A stretch of 48,400 nt of DNA, from contig JAANBB010000315.1 in NCBI GenBank assembly GCA_014621425.1, positions 1 through 48,400 of the forward strand, in the 5' to 3' direction. A program made the translations under genes and the position numbers. The DNA is from Cylindrodendrum hubeiense. Its lineage: Eukaryota > Ascomycota > Sordariomycetes > Hypocreales > Nectriaceae. This document shows positions 1 through 11,017 of this stretch, piece by piece (position 1 is the stretch's first letter; each line of letters begins with the position of its first letter). The notes beneath the pieces were generated by a model that saw only the letters and a program-made list of their open reading frames with translations, ran no database searches and was not told the origin of the DNA.

Positions 1-346
1 CCAGGGGTCCCGGCCGCTGAACGGTTGCGCCCATGGTGTTCTGCAGTGGGCGAGCCACGGGCGCTGGGAGGCGTCTTCCACAACGGTTGCCCCCGGGAAC
101 TGACCAACAGGGGACGCCCCGAAGGAGGGCTAGGGCAGGTTAGGGGGTGCCGCCTGGGGGCGCTGAATGGACGGCCCAGGGGGGCTAACCCGCTAAAAGC
201 ACAGGGCCGCTACCCACTTGGGTCGCTCGGAGGCCCCATACCGGACACCCGCCCACGCCCGCAACTCTTGGGGCCAGGGGCGCCAGGCCNGACGCTGGCT
301 GCCCACTCGCCCACCACTCGCCCGCTGGCCCATGCCATGCGGCGCC

Positions 347-400
347 CTGGCATGGCCTGGCATGGCCCGGTGTGGCCTGGCATGGCCCGGTGTGGCCTGG
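347..400. repeat. 10-bp tandem repeat, about five copies
   Basis: A 10-bp unit of the form CATGGCCYGG (with a TGTGGCC variant) is repeated about five times. It is followed at about 439-455 by a pentamer run of GGGAT. The open frames that cross it are repeat-derived and are not called as genes. Confidence 0.85.
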
Positions 401-1492
401 CGCACAAGGAACAATTCAGACACCTGCAGAGGTGCATTCGGGATGGGATGGGATGGCAGGTGGGCGGCATGGCATTGGTTCGTCGGTGACAGGCCCAGGT
501 TTGGCTCTAGAACGTCTGCATGGAACCCGGCGAGCGTCCCTCTCTTCCTCGAGCCCGTCGTGAAGCGCAGAGTCTTGACGCCTCGCCTCGCCCAACTTAG
601 TCGGCGACGCTGCCGTGCCGCGTCCTGTCACGGTCAATCACGTCACAAAGACGCCGTTGCGCCATCGTAACAGAGCACGCGAGACACAGCCAGACGGCCA
701 GAGGCGACGTCTGTTGAATTGCAATTAAACGCGCGTCCAAGCTCGGCTCGTGTCCAGGGCCAGCTGCGCTCGCTTCCCGGCCCGGGCTGCTCCCAGGCGT
801 CTTGTCAATCTCGTATGGGCGTGACTAAAGCCCCCCCTCCCCCATAATCACCCAAGCAGAGCTGCGACTCGCGAACAAGACTACGCTTCCCCCAACAACC
901 CGGCTCACCTCGCAACACGCGTGGCAATTAAGCCCGACGCGGCATAGCACGGGTCGCTAGCAAACGGCTGGGCGCAGCAGTGGGCACCTGCGGTTCCTGC
1001 GAAGTTCCAGCCCCGGGCGCCCAGGTGCCATGGTCGCATTGTCGCCAGGGCGCGCTGCTCGGCCAAGGTCTCTTTGTCCAGGGGGGAGGCATTGGCGAAG
1101 GCAGCGCGGGCCTCGTCGACAAGGCCGGTCCAGCCCGCTGCGGCCATTGTCAGCGCCAGGAGCGCTAGTGGGCGGGCTGGGCGTTGGTGGGTTGACGCAG
1201 GGGGCACACTGCTGCGAGTCTGAGTCTGAGAGTGCATAGAGATCCGGCTGAGAGGCATTGGCCCTACTACGTAGTCCTCGCTCGTGCAGCGATGCGACGG
1301 CGAGTCAGGGCTCGGGAGTGCATTATAACGCTTCAAGCGCTGTCTATAGGACGATCCTTCTCAGATGCGTCGGCGCGACACGAGTGAGTCCTGCGCGGCC
1401 CTTGTCTCGAGGTCATCTGCCGTTATAGTCAATTGATTTATTCCGGCCGTCTTCAGGGTTTGCGCCTTTGCAGTGCTACTGTGTGCACTACG

Positions 1493-1570
1493 CAGTAGCA
1501 CTCATCACCACCCAGTAGCACTCATCACCACCCAGTAGCACCCATTACCACCCAGTCGCACATCACCACC
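1493..1570. repeat. 20-bp tandem repeat, four copies
   Basis: The unit CAGTAGCACTCATCACCACC begins at 1493, 1513, 1533 and 1553. The first two copies are identical and the last two diverge by substitution or a small deletion. The array grades into an ACC/CAC-rich stretch up to about 1600. Confidence 0.9.
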
Positions 1571-1689
1571 ATCACCACTCTCACCACCACCACACCCACT
1601 TCCTTCGGCACGCACAGACTCACTCCCACCCTCTCTGCCTCCTCTCCGCAGCAATCCAACGAGCCTCGTCCAGCTCCCGAGTCCCCTCG

Positions 1690-1728
1690 AACCAAACCAA
1701 ACCAACCAAACCAACCAAACCAACCAAA
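1690..1728. repeat. CCAAA/CCAA microsatellite
   Basis: Run of ACCAAACCAA-type units (4-5 bp period, mixed into a 9-bp higher period). It lies between the 20-bp array and the 11-bp array, so three unrelated arrays sit within 280 bp. Confidence 0.85.
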
Positions 1729-1737
1729 TCATCCAAA

Positions 1738-1770
1738 CACAGACCCAACACAGACCCAACACAGACCCAA
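1738..1770. repeat. 11-bp tandem repeat, three perfect copies
   Basis: CACAGACCCAA occurs three times head to tail without mismatch. Confidence 0.9.
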
Positions 1771-1811
1771 CGCGTTCTTCAGTGGCGAAATCTCTCCCCC
1801 CCTGCCTCCTA

Positions 1812-1835
1812 CATGCATGGCATGGCATGGCATGG
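1812..1835. repeat. GGCAT pentanucleotide repeat
   Basis: Four consecutive GCATG/GGCAT units. The same pentamer, in reverse orientation (ATGCC), recurs at about 2287-2306, and a related CATGGCC motif makes up the 347-400 array. The same short word has therefore expanded at three places in this region. Confidence 0.85.
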
Positions 1836-2112
1836 TTCATCCCACATGCTGTATCAGGCATGGCTCGCTGCACCAACAGCCCAAGTCAGTCAACAAACCC
1901 ACCTCCATCACACGATCCCAGCCTCCACGTGTGGTATCGCGCACCTATTCGTGCTCTCCTGCTCTCCGGCCTCTCCTTTTGCTTCCCCTCGTTCTTCTCC
2001 AGTCTGCCATGAAACACCCTGCTGCCGGTATCTGCATGCGCACCTGCACGACCGCCTTATGGAGTCGATTCGAACCCGAATACGCAAACCGCGTGCATCG
2101 ATGCATCAAGAT

Positions 2113-2160
2113 TCTCTTTCGAGTTCTCTTTCGAGTCCTCTTTCGAGTTCTCTTTTGAGG
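2113..2160. repeat. 12-bp tandem repeat, four copies
   Basis: TCTCTTTCGAGT starts at 2113, 2125, 2137 and 2149. Copies 1 and 2 are identical, copy 3 has one change and copy 4 has two. It is pyrimidine-rich. No coding frame is supported across it. Confidence 0.9.
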
Positions 2161-3713
2161 ATCCCGTCGCCCGTTTCGACTCGTCTACCCGAAAGTCTAA
2201 CTGAACCAGTCCCGCATTTGCTCGGCTTTGTTGTCACTACGAGTAAGGTTAATACACGAGCTGCTCATCGTCCCAGGTGGCTGGCAAGCCATGCCATGCC
2301 ATGCCATCCTCTCTCTCTCGGCCTGCGAGACGAGTCAGGTACCTCCGTACTTCTGTACAAGGTCCGTAGATCGCCAGGCACGGACTTGGGCCCGGCTTCG
2401 CGTCCGTCTATTCGCTACTGGGCGGCGTAGCTTATTGCGGTTAAACGGCGATTGACTAGTTTCTTCATCATCTGCAGTAGCAGTTCCCGATGCCTATCCG
2501 GGAACCGTCTCCCGTGGGCTGGATCCCATCGCGCTAAACTCGGTGCCGGGATCTTCATTGGGAAACGAACCATTCTAGACCATCACCACTGAGACCTGAC
2601 TGCTCATACATAGTGCCGAGTTAATAGTGCTGAGCTAGCAATCCATCCATCACCTTCAGCTTCAGATGCGAAAAATGATAGTGCGTCATAGCGAACCGGG
2701 ATTGCTCACACTAGATGGCCGTCTACTACGTAATTAATCAAATCGCGACCACCATCATCTCATTAAAGACACGCACGAGTTCCTTTTCCAATTTGCGCCA
2801 CCCAATGAAGCTTTGGAAGCTCAAGCTGGTGGCTTACTCTCTGTGCCACCTGAGCTGCGAGGGCTCGTCTGCCATCCATCTCCTTCACGTTAAAGGCTGC
2901 CATACAATAGATGCTATACGCACGAGCGTGTACAAGCTACGCTCTACGCCGTGCCACAAGCTATGACAAGTGCCTTTGTTTGACGGTATAATTTTTGGCC
3001 GAGCATGTAACTAAATACCATCACAACCTCGTATTTTTGTCTCAATCGATCCGTGCCGTCGGAACTCGCTACGACTGTTGCATTCTAGTCGCACAACCGC
3101 TGTGTCACAAGATCATCGCCTCGAGGACGCATGCTGTTCTTCGTCGACCTGCATTTGTGCTACGGTGGCTACGGCATCTAAGAGTCGTTTGCGTTACACC
3201 ACAACGGACCGGTAGTGGGCAACATCGGATGCCAGGCTAAGCCAAACCGAGCGGTCGTACAGCATGACACCTCGTCTTTGGCAGCTCTCTTGGATGATGT
3301 CTATGGTAGAAATTAGAACCTTTTATTAAACCGTCCCAGTAGCGAGCCCACTCTAACACCACTATCACCATGATCGAACTTGTCGCAATGGCTACACACC
3401 TCACCAAGCAGCGTTCACACAGAAGCAGTGGTGTCGACCTACGCTATATACCTGCTGAGACTGTCTCGGCCTGAGACGGCAACTGCGGCAACTCCCTATG
3501 TGACATGATGGCGTACTTCAACGGCTACTTCAAATGTGCGCCCCGATGCTGCTTGGCGAATTGGCTATTCGGTTACTGCCGTGTTGTAAGGATACACACG
3601 GCCTACACCACGCACGGATGAAGCAACTTCCCGAGACATGGCCATATTGATCAATCTTCCGGAAGTGCACCAAACGAAGTCGCTCAAGATGATGTGTGTT
3701 CCCCAAGACCCCA

Positions 3714-3720
3714 TATAAGA
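3714..3720 (+). promoter_or_regulatory. TATA-like box of the subtilase gene
   Basis: TATAAGA (preceded by CA) lies about 72 nt upstream of the chosen ATG at 3792. The position is close for a fungal TATA element with a short 5' leader. Inferred from motif and spacing only. Confidence 0.4.
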
Positions 3721-3791
3721 TGTGACATTCTCGGGGACGGGATCCCCCCTTTCCCTCTTCATTCTGAGACGCAAAACCACCCGTGCCTACA

Positions 3792-6696
3792 ATGAAGTTC
3801 TCTCACTTGCTACCAGCCCTTTTTGCGGTTGTGTTGGTGGTTGCTAAAGATCAGAGACTCCCTCTCAGTCCAGGCGGTGTCCCTAATGATCGAGTGAGTA
3901 CAGGGGGGACTCGGAAATTTATTGTCGAAGTAGAACAAGTAAGTATCCGATCGTGGGAACTTTTGAACTCCAGCTCATCTTGCTAGCACCCGGGTCTAGG
4001 TGATGTGGTTTTCCAACAACTTTCCAAGTCGAGTCGAATTGGTGGCTATTACAAGGAGTTCGACTGCAGCGATGTTTTCGCTGGCATGGTGCTTGAGACC
4101 GACTCTGAGAACATTGATACACTCCTCCAGATGGATGGGGTAATCAATGTTTGGCCTGCAGGCATCGTGCGAACACCACGAGTCGAGAAATCACCGTCGC
4201 CTTTCTCATCCAATGCCAAACACAACTATTCCATGCATCAGTGGACTGGCGTCGATCAGTTACACGCTGAGGGTATTCGGGGCAAAGGAGCTACTGTTGC
4301 AATTATTGACACCGGTATCGACTACACCCATAAAGCGGTATTGATAACGTCTCTACGGAAGTCTTGAAGGACCATTTTTGCTAACGGCTCCAGCTTGGCG
4401 GCTGCTTTGGTCCTGGGTGCAAGGTTGTGGGCGGATACGACCTCGTTGGGGCCGACTGTGAGTTTCCCTCTGTGTCGAGTTGTGATAACTGCAGAGCTCA
4501 TTCCATCTTCAGGGGACACGAAAAACGACAAGAGGTTCCCAAAGCAGCCAGATAAGGATCCCATGGATTTCCATGGCCATGGGACACACGTCGCGGGAAT
4601 CATTGCGGCTGAAAACGGCTGGTAGGTGTTCCGTTGTGATATACAATTGGAGCATGGTTTACGAGGCTAACCAATTGTTTAGGCTGACTGGAGTTGCCCC
4701 AGATGCAGAGCTGCTCATCTACAAAGTCTTCTCCGATGTACGAGGACGACCCAGTAATTTCGGAATGCTCTAGCTGACAGGGAATTCAAGGAACCTTGGG
4801 AAACTGACGAAGAGACCATCATGCAGGCCCTATGTGATGCCTACAATGCAGGGGTCCGTCTCCAACTCCATTGACAAGGCAGTTCTCTTACACATTCATA
4901 GGCCGATGTCATATCCACAAGTATCGGCCAGCCGAATGGCTTCTCTGATAATCCATGGGCAATTCTTTCCAGTCGTCTTGTGGACAAGGGCGTCGTCATC
5001 ACTGCATCGGCTGGAAACGAGGGAGAAACCGGACCTTTCTTCTCTAGCAGCGGCGCAATGGGCCACGGGGTCCTCGCCGTTGCGGCTGCTAATGTCTCGT
5101 CAGACCCGCACGCCGACAAGACTGACCAGAGCATAGCCCCGATGCCGGTCTACTTCACGACCTGGGGCCCATCAAACGAGCTCCTCATCAAGCCAGACAT
5201 TGCAGCTCCCGGATACGACGTGGTGAGCACAGTGTTGAACCAGAGCTACGACGACATGAGTGGGACTTCTATGGCTGCCCCGTACGTTGCAGGTATCGCT
5301 GCATTGTTCATCGGAGAACACGGAGGACGCGAGTTTCATGGTGCAGGATTCGCCAAGATGCTCCATGACCGCATCGCTTCCAGTGGAAGAAGTCTTCCCT
5401 GGGTATCCAACCGACTCCGGCCCAAGTTCACCGCACCTCCCTTCCAGGTTGGCACAGGCTTGGTAAATGCGTGGAAGGTTCTCATGTATGACACTCAGCT
5501 GGACTACGAACCATTCGCGTTGATGGATACGGAAATGTTCGTACCGCAATGGAAGTTCAAAATCACCAACAACGGTCACAAGATGCATAGGTATACCTTC
5601 GAGCTCGAACTCCAGGCTGGTGTTAACATCTTGGATGACTACTACGGGGTTTTACCCCTGTATAGTCTTCAACCTCGACGCATTGTTCCACCCGTGACCC
5701 TTCCGGACCCTATCCTTGTTCGCCCAGGGGACACAGAGGAGGTCGAGTAAGTTCCCCACGTATTATTTGCTGTGCAGCTCATAACTTTAAGCAGAGTGAC
5801 GTTTGCTCTGCCCGATGTCAACGAGGACTACCTTCCCCTATACGGTGGTAAGATTTGGGTTGTATCGAACCAAGCAGAGAGGCTCGCAATTCCATATGGA
5901 GGTTAGTTGGCTATGCAACTACGTTTTGGACCCGCCTCACTAATACTTGTCGGATAGGGGCGGCATATGACACCGAGAAGGCATTCGACAATATGTTTAT
6001 TGCAGAACCTTCCATCACCGAAGTTGACGGCGACTGGGCGTATGTAAAGAATCCTTGGAAATTAGGTCTCTAGGCTGACAAGTCTCCCAGGTGGTCGTTT
6101 AACGTGAACAAAAACATCAACGACTTCATCGAAATCGGTGCAAGGCTGTCCTACGCCTGTACCCACCTCCGCTGGGATGTAAGATTGCCCCTGCAAAACT
6201 TCTTGTCTCACACCACTAACAAACTCGTGGCACTAGATCTTCGATGAAAGCTGGTCGGAAACTCTCTGGCATTTCCCGCCCGAGATAGGCGAGCGCGGCT
6301 ACGTGGGCTCCGCGACCACCTACCGCGACTCTGACCAGTACTGGTTCTTCAACCCGAGCGTCAATGACGTCGAAGACACGGTTCCTTTCCCGCTCACGCG
6401 CGTAGCCCGAGGGTTCCGCCTCTTTTGGTGGTTCGGCAAACTTGCCAACGGGACACAAATCGCCCCTGGGAACTATACGTAAGTGCTCCATCAACTCATC
6501 GTGGTGTTTAGTGCTAACTTGTGTTGGAAGCGTGAGATTCGCCGCGCTACGCCCGTATGGCAACCCGAATATATCGGATCATTGGGACATCATGCACAAT
6601 GAAGTGAACAACATCCAAATCCTGCCGTTCAACGCCACCACGAACTCGACCCAGATGTATCGACGAACTCAGCACCGATCTAACGTCAGGCAGTAG
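3792..6696 (+). CDS. secreted subtilisin-like serine protease (S8)
   Basis: Twelve exons give 772 aa in one frame: 3792-3938, 3987-4337, 4394-4457, 4513-4621, 4683-4737, 4791-4853, 4902-5746, 5795-5901, 5958-6039, 6091-6178, 6237-6478, 6531-6696. The start follows a TATA-like box and opens a hydrophobic signal peptide (about residues 1-18). An inhibitor_I9-like propeptide follows (about 40-115), then the S8 catalytic domain with D157 (DTGID), H210 (HGHGTH), oxyanion N302 (SAGNEG) and S386 (SGTSMAAP), so all four active-site residues are present. The C-terminal half resembles the Fn3-like/DUF1034 tail of Vpr/minor extracellular protease-type subtilases. No protease-associated domain was obvious between H and S. 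The product should be a secreted endopeptidase. Splice sites were inferred from frame continuity; the intron after 4853 has a non-consensus GTCCGT donor, and exons 5 and 6 are the least certain. The gene is convergent with the ZIP gene downstream. Confidence 0.88.
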
Positions 6697-7206
6697 GGTG
6701 AGATGCTGGCCTGGACGAGGCGGAAAAATCCGGGTTATTGGGGAGGAAGCCTAATGGGTAAGAGTTTCTTGATTCGCAGGTTTCTATAGATGGGCATGAA
6801 TTGAATTCTCTGTCGCACAGGCTTGCTCGTGAATTTTACGCCTACCAAGAATGAACGCCTTTCCCTCAAGACACAAACAGGCGTCCTTTACACCAAGCTA
6901 CTTTGTAGATGTGAAGAATAATCAAACTCCCCGTAGAAAAAAATTAGGCAAGCCCATTACCGGCATTTAAAAGACCCATTTGAATTGAGTTCATCATTTC
7001 TTTGTACTCGAATCCTCCATTTTCTATGGCGGAGCCTCTATAAACCAGATCTACACAACCATGTGCCTGTATGTCCGAAGGTTCACGAGCACCTCTTCCT
7101 CGTGGCACGCCGTCCAGGTATCTCCTCCACAACCCGATCGATCATAACCCGACCAAACCAACCCATTATTCTGTCATTACATCGCATTAAACACGTACTT
7201 TCCACC
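6697..7206. other. intergenic, convergent 3' ends
   Basis: Space between the stop codons of the subtilase (+) and the ZIP transporter (-). It is moderately AT-rich and presumably holds both 3' UTRs. No gene or RNA was seen. Confidence 0.5.
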
Positions 7207-9062
7207 CTATGCCCATTTACCTAGGACGCTCATGAGAATCAGGCCCGCAATGAGCCCAGAGGCAGCGAGGGTGGTGGTGAGGACGTCAGCCTCAGCAAGC
7301 TCGGCCTTCTTGCCGTGAGGACCGACCATCCAATCGGCGGCCCACATCTCGACGAGGCCAACCCAAATAAGGATACCGGCAGAGAGGGCATCGAGCGTAC
7401 CGATGGCGAGGAGCGTGGAGCGGTTGTTGCCATTGAACTGTTGCAGGACACCAATGCCAATGGCCATGCCAATGGGAGTGATGAAAGCGAAGAGGGCGGC
7501 GAGACCAAGCTTCTTCTTCATGCTGAGGCCGGTGGGAATTATGGTAACTGGTTCGTCGCTGGAGGCAGAATCACTGGGAGTGGCAGCCTTATCGGAGTCC
7601 TGGGGAGTGGTCTCACCCGAGGATCGGGCAATAGGGGCGGTTTCGGCGTCAGCAGTGGTGCCGATGGTAGCAATACGGCTACCGAGGGCAATACCTTCAA
7701 ACATCTGGTGGAAGAGGATGACAACGAAGAGGGTGAGGAAGTATGCGTCACCGGAAACGACCAGCGTCAAGCCAATGACTTTTGGGATGTTAGATACTTC
7801 GGGCCCTGGCTCCATTCATGGGGTATAGTGACTTACGAAGCGAATGGAAGAGGATGCCGGCCTCCATGACGAGAATGCTAACCACCTCAGTTGACATAAG
7901 GGACTTGGCCTTGGCACCATGGCTAAGAGCAGACTTGGCTTTGGCCAGGACGATGCGTTGTCCAATAAACTCGACGAGGAACGACAGCAAGATGCCCGCC
8001 ATGACAACAGCCGAAGTGGTACCCTCGTATCCCAGCTCGCCGAGGCACTCGTTGCCAAACATGAGGAATGCATGGGTATACAGCTATCCCAAGGAGTTAG
8101 TATCTCGAGGCTGCATTGAAGGAAGAGAACATACGTGGATGAAGGCAGTGGAGACGATGATGCCAGTTCCAAATTGCTTCAGAACGATGAATATCAGGTT
8201 TAGCTTGGAAGGCATCAGCTTGTGAAGCAGAATGGGTCCGAAAACACCTGCACGAAGTTAGGTCGGCGTTGCAATTGGGGAGTAAATGAGAGGGCATACC
8301 GATGGCGCTGGTGGCAAGAATGACAAAGAGCAGGCCAACACGCAGACCAATGTTAAAGTCTCTGCTAGGGGCTTCGCAATTCGACTCGGCGGACTCGCTC
8401 TCGTCGCCGCCTGTGCAGTGCCTGGACAGGGTTAGCTAACGCGAATGCATGCACTTGAGGGGGAGTCAACGCACTCAACACCAGCGTGGAAATGGCAACT
8501 CTGGCCGGCGCTGGAGCTCTCTGACTCTTCTTCGGCTTCATGGTCGTGCTCCTCCTCGGTCTCGGTCTCGTGGGCGTGCTCATCCTCGGTCTCAGTCTCG
8601 TGGTCGTGATCCTCCTCAGTCTCAGTAGCCTCGGCCTCGACAGCAACATCTCCTCCGTCGGAGTCGACACAATACCTAAGGAGAAATAGTCAGCATGGGC
8701 CAAATAAGTGTCTGAGGGTCGGTCTCACATTTCCGAGTCATGGGCATGGCAGTCGGTGTACTGGGAAGGGACGTCGCTGGTAGCAGTGATAGTTACGTCC
8801 ACCAGATACTCCGTCTCGCCAGCAAAACAGTAGCTAGTCACGGATGGTCAGCACGTCTAGACAGGGATTGTTAGGGGGGAGGGGAAACCAACACGCTGGA
8901 CTCGTGGAAATGACAGCCAGTGATTGCTGTGACCTCGGGCTCTGCAGCCGTGGTCGTGGCAGCCGTAGTCGTGGCAGCGTCGGTTTGTCTAGGGGCCAGG
9001 CCTGTCGCACCAGCAGCGGCGGCGAAGCCCCAGACGAGGGACAGGGTCGCAGCAGCGTACAT
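7207..9062 (-). CDS. ZIP-family zinc/iron transporter with repeated Cys-His N-terminus
   Basis: Seven exons on the minus strand (9062-8893, 8833-8729, 8675-8475, 8421-8300, 8247-8135, 8083-7837, 7778-7207) give 509 aa. The C-terminal about 330 residues form the ZIP fold with eight predicted membrane helices. TM4 carries HSLLIG and TM5 carries HQMFEG, the metal-site signatures of the family, so this is a divalent metal importer (Zn2+ most likely, Fe2+ possible) of the plasma membrane or an organelle. The extracellular or luminal N-terminus begins with a signal-like stretch and holds three C-H-x-H-x5-C modules at residues 50-59, 85-94 and 152-161. Between modules 2 and 3 is an acidic His-rich stretch with a 10-residue period. 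Introns 1-3 each cut a module at the same residue in phase 2, which suggests exon duplication. The cytosolic TM3-TM4 loop is short and the TM5-TM6 loop is Ser/Thr/Asp-rich. The ZIP assignment is firm; the substrate is inferred. Confidence 0.92.
8519..8608 (-). repeat. coding 30-bp repeat for acidic His-rich decapeptide
   Basis: Within exon 3 of the ZIP gene, three successive 30-bp units encode a decapeptide of the form H-x-H-E-(T/A)-E-(T/E)-E-(D/E/S)-E. The DNA copies have diverged at synonymous positions. His-Asp/Glu-rich stretches in ZIP proteins are commonly thought to bind metal before transport. Confidence 0.8.
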
Positions 9063-9164
9063 GGTTCCTGCTGTCTGAGGTTGAAGAATACGGATTTCGA
9101 TGGTGATGACGGAGGCAAAGACGTGTGAAACAGGCTCCAGGGGGATCCAGAACTGCAGCAAAAT

Positions 9165-9187
9165 AAGCTTAAGCTTAAGCTTAAACA
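9165..9187. repeat. AAGCTT/CTTAAG palindromic tandem run
   Basis: Hexamer TAAGCT repeated about 3.5 times, so the stretch is both a tandem and a perfect self-complementary repeat. It lies about 100 bp upstream of the ZIP ATG (minus strand). Confidence 0.8.
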
Positions 9188-10765
9188 ATAAGCATCCGCA
9201 GTGGGCGCAGTAGCGGCGGCAAAGCAACAGAAGTCTCGAGCGTCGAGTCCGTGTCCTTGGATTATTGGGTTACCGGCAACGAGATCCGAGAGAGTTCCAG
9301 AGAGATGCAGGAGAGGGACGACATCAAGGTATCAAGAGGAAGCGCTTTGAGCCACGCGGGGGCAGCAAGGGCACGACTTTGGGCCAGTTGCGCCGTAGCC
9401 ATTGGTAAAATTGTGTCCGCCAGGCCGTCCGTACAGCCCGTCCATACAGGCCTTCGCAGGCCTTCACAGCGGAGTGCTGCCAAGACTGGCAACTGAGATT
9501 CGCCCCGGTGATGTTGAGAACCTTGATGGCCTGCGGCTGCTTCGACGAGGACCTTGATGGCCACACCAGCCCTGCCGCCAAGACCTGGGCCCAGGCGTAC
9601 CCTAGGATCAAGCATGCTGCGCTCTGTCCTCGACGCTGTTTTGCAGCGCTTTATCAGCCCGATATCAGCACGACAATCGACAATCGCCAGACTTGTGAGG
9701 ATGAACAGCTCCTCTAATAGTGGCGTGGCGCCCCATGGCCATCGTACTGTCGCCAGCAGCGGCTGATCAAGGGAGGTGATGAGGCGAGGTCGTAAGAGGG
9801 AGACTGAAAGACGGACGTGACCTCAGCGGCGGCGTGAGAGTGGGCCAAATCCCCCTCAAAGTCCCATCGCCGACATCCTGTCCAAACGTCGGCGCAGACC
9901 CAATCCTCAAAGTCCCTCACGCAATACATGGCCGCTATTGGGTCGACGGCGACGCCATAGTCCTCAGCCCAACTTTGTCGTTGTGACAGAACCATCCGTG
10001 GGGGGTTTCGCCGAGTCGCACATATCCACTCCCACAGCCAATGCTAGATAGGCTCAGAATAAAGTTGGGTTGGTTAAGAACGAGGGGACCATGGGGCATT
10101 TCATTTGGGCATCTTTGAAGACCAATGACTACTAGTACACGGGGGTGGTACGTAGCTGACAAGACATTCGGGATCCAGGTTGGATCTTGCAGGCCGACGG
10201 ACGCTAGTGAAACGAGATCTTAATGTTCTGTTCGTGGCTACCTACGTATGTAGTAGTTAGGGTGTAGGCATCTCTATTTCGTGAGTGTGACTCTTAAATA
10301 GACACTGATCGTTCATCAAGTCTTGCCGTCGGGGAATGACTGTCACCACGAATAGTCGCTTCGTAGGAGATCGTGTCGCATGATGGGAGTGTCGTTTCCC
10401 CAGTGGCGCGTGAGCCCACCCTCTTTGATTCACTTGAAGTTAATCCATATGTTAGAGTCAAATTATCTTAAAATCCGAGGCAGTCTGTGTCTGCGGTATC
10501 TGGGAGTCTAAATGGCGATTTCTAATTTGATGCTTTTCTCCTTGGATTAACGGGTGCTCGACATTGTGAGAGGAAAGGCAAGTCGGCTCACCTTCGCAGC
10601 GTCGATGGACAATTAAGGAGGAGTGCCCTGCATCAGATCTCTGCGTTAGTCAGAGTACAATTGCGTCGGTATTTTGCGGCCTCAAATGCGTGTGTGAAAC
10701 CTGGCTGCACGTATTACCCCAAGTCCTGGCCTAACATCTCATCAAGTGCAGGCTCAATTTGGTAG

Positions 10766-10805
10766 CCAGCTGGCGGCCAGCTGGCGGCCAGCTGTACACC
10801 AGCTG
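10766..10805. repeat. 11-bp CCAGCTGGCGG tandem repeat
   Basis: Two perfect units start at 10766 and 10777, followed by two decayed ones (CCAGCTGTACA and CCAGCTGTGTG). The array contains several CAGCTG E-box palindromes and lies about 210-250 bp upstream of the MSH2 start. Confidence 0.75.
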
Positions 10806-11017
10806 TGTGCCGTCCGTCACCATTTTTCGCGTCGCTGGGTTTAATTGAGAACGCCAGAAAACGCGTCTCCCCGGCCCATGTCAATGTGGCGGGGCTAGCG
10901 ACGCGACCTCCACCACCCATTGACGTCGACCAGCCTTTTGCCACGGCTTTGCTTTCTCCTTCTTGGAAGCTCCATAATCAAGACAATCAACCGTCTACAG
11001 TCAGAAAACGCTTGATC

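Larger units (their letters stand above)
1..3791. other. gene-poor intergenic region with short tandem repeats
   Basis: No convincing gene was found in the first 3.8 kb. The first about 2.2 kb is GC-rich and low in complexity, with several short-period tandem arrays listed separately. Base 290 is an undetermined N. From about 2.5 to 3.7 kb the composition becomes more balanced, with scattered stops in all frames and no recognisable protein similarity. Open frames here (for example 905-1336 on the minus strand) lack domain similarity. The last about 80 bases hold the subtilase promoter. Confidence 0.6.
9063..11017. other. divergent intergenic region between ZIP and MSH2 genes
   Basis: Nearly 2 kb holding the upstream regions of both flanking genes. 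Next to the ZIP start is an alternating AAGCTT/TTAAGC palindromic run (about 9165-9187). A CCAGCTGGCGG repeat lies near 10766. Several frames stay open for 60-95 codons at about 9250-10160, but none shows a domain, a good start context or support from splicing. No gene is called. Confidence 0.5.

Noticed and set aside
905..1336. A 143-codon minus-strand frame with a hydrophobic stretch and several cysteines, resembling a small secreted protein.
   Set aside because: The hydrophobic segment lies well inside the frame, not at its start, and there is no domain, TATA element or convincing start context in this low-complexity region.
4754..4773. A 20-nt intron with GTAATT and CTAG ends in the subtilase that would also keep the frame.
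   Set aside because: Too short for the spliceosome; the 53-nt alternative 4738-4790 also restores the frame and has a CTGAC branch site.
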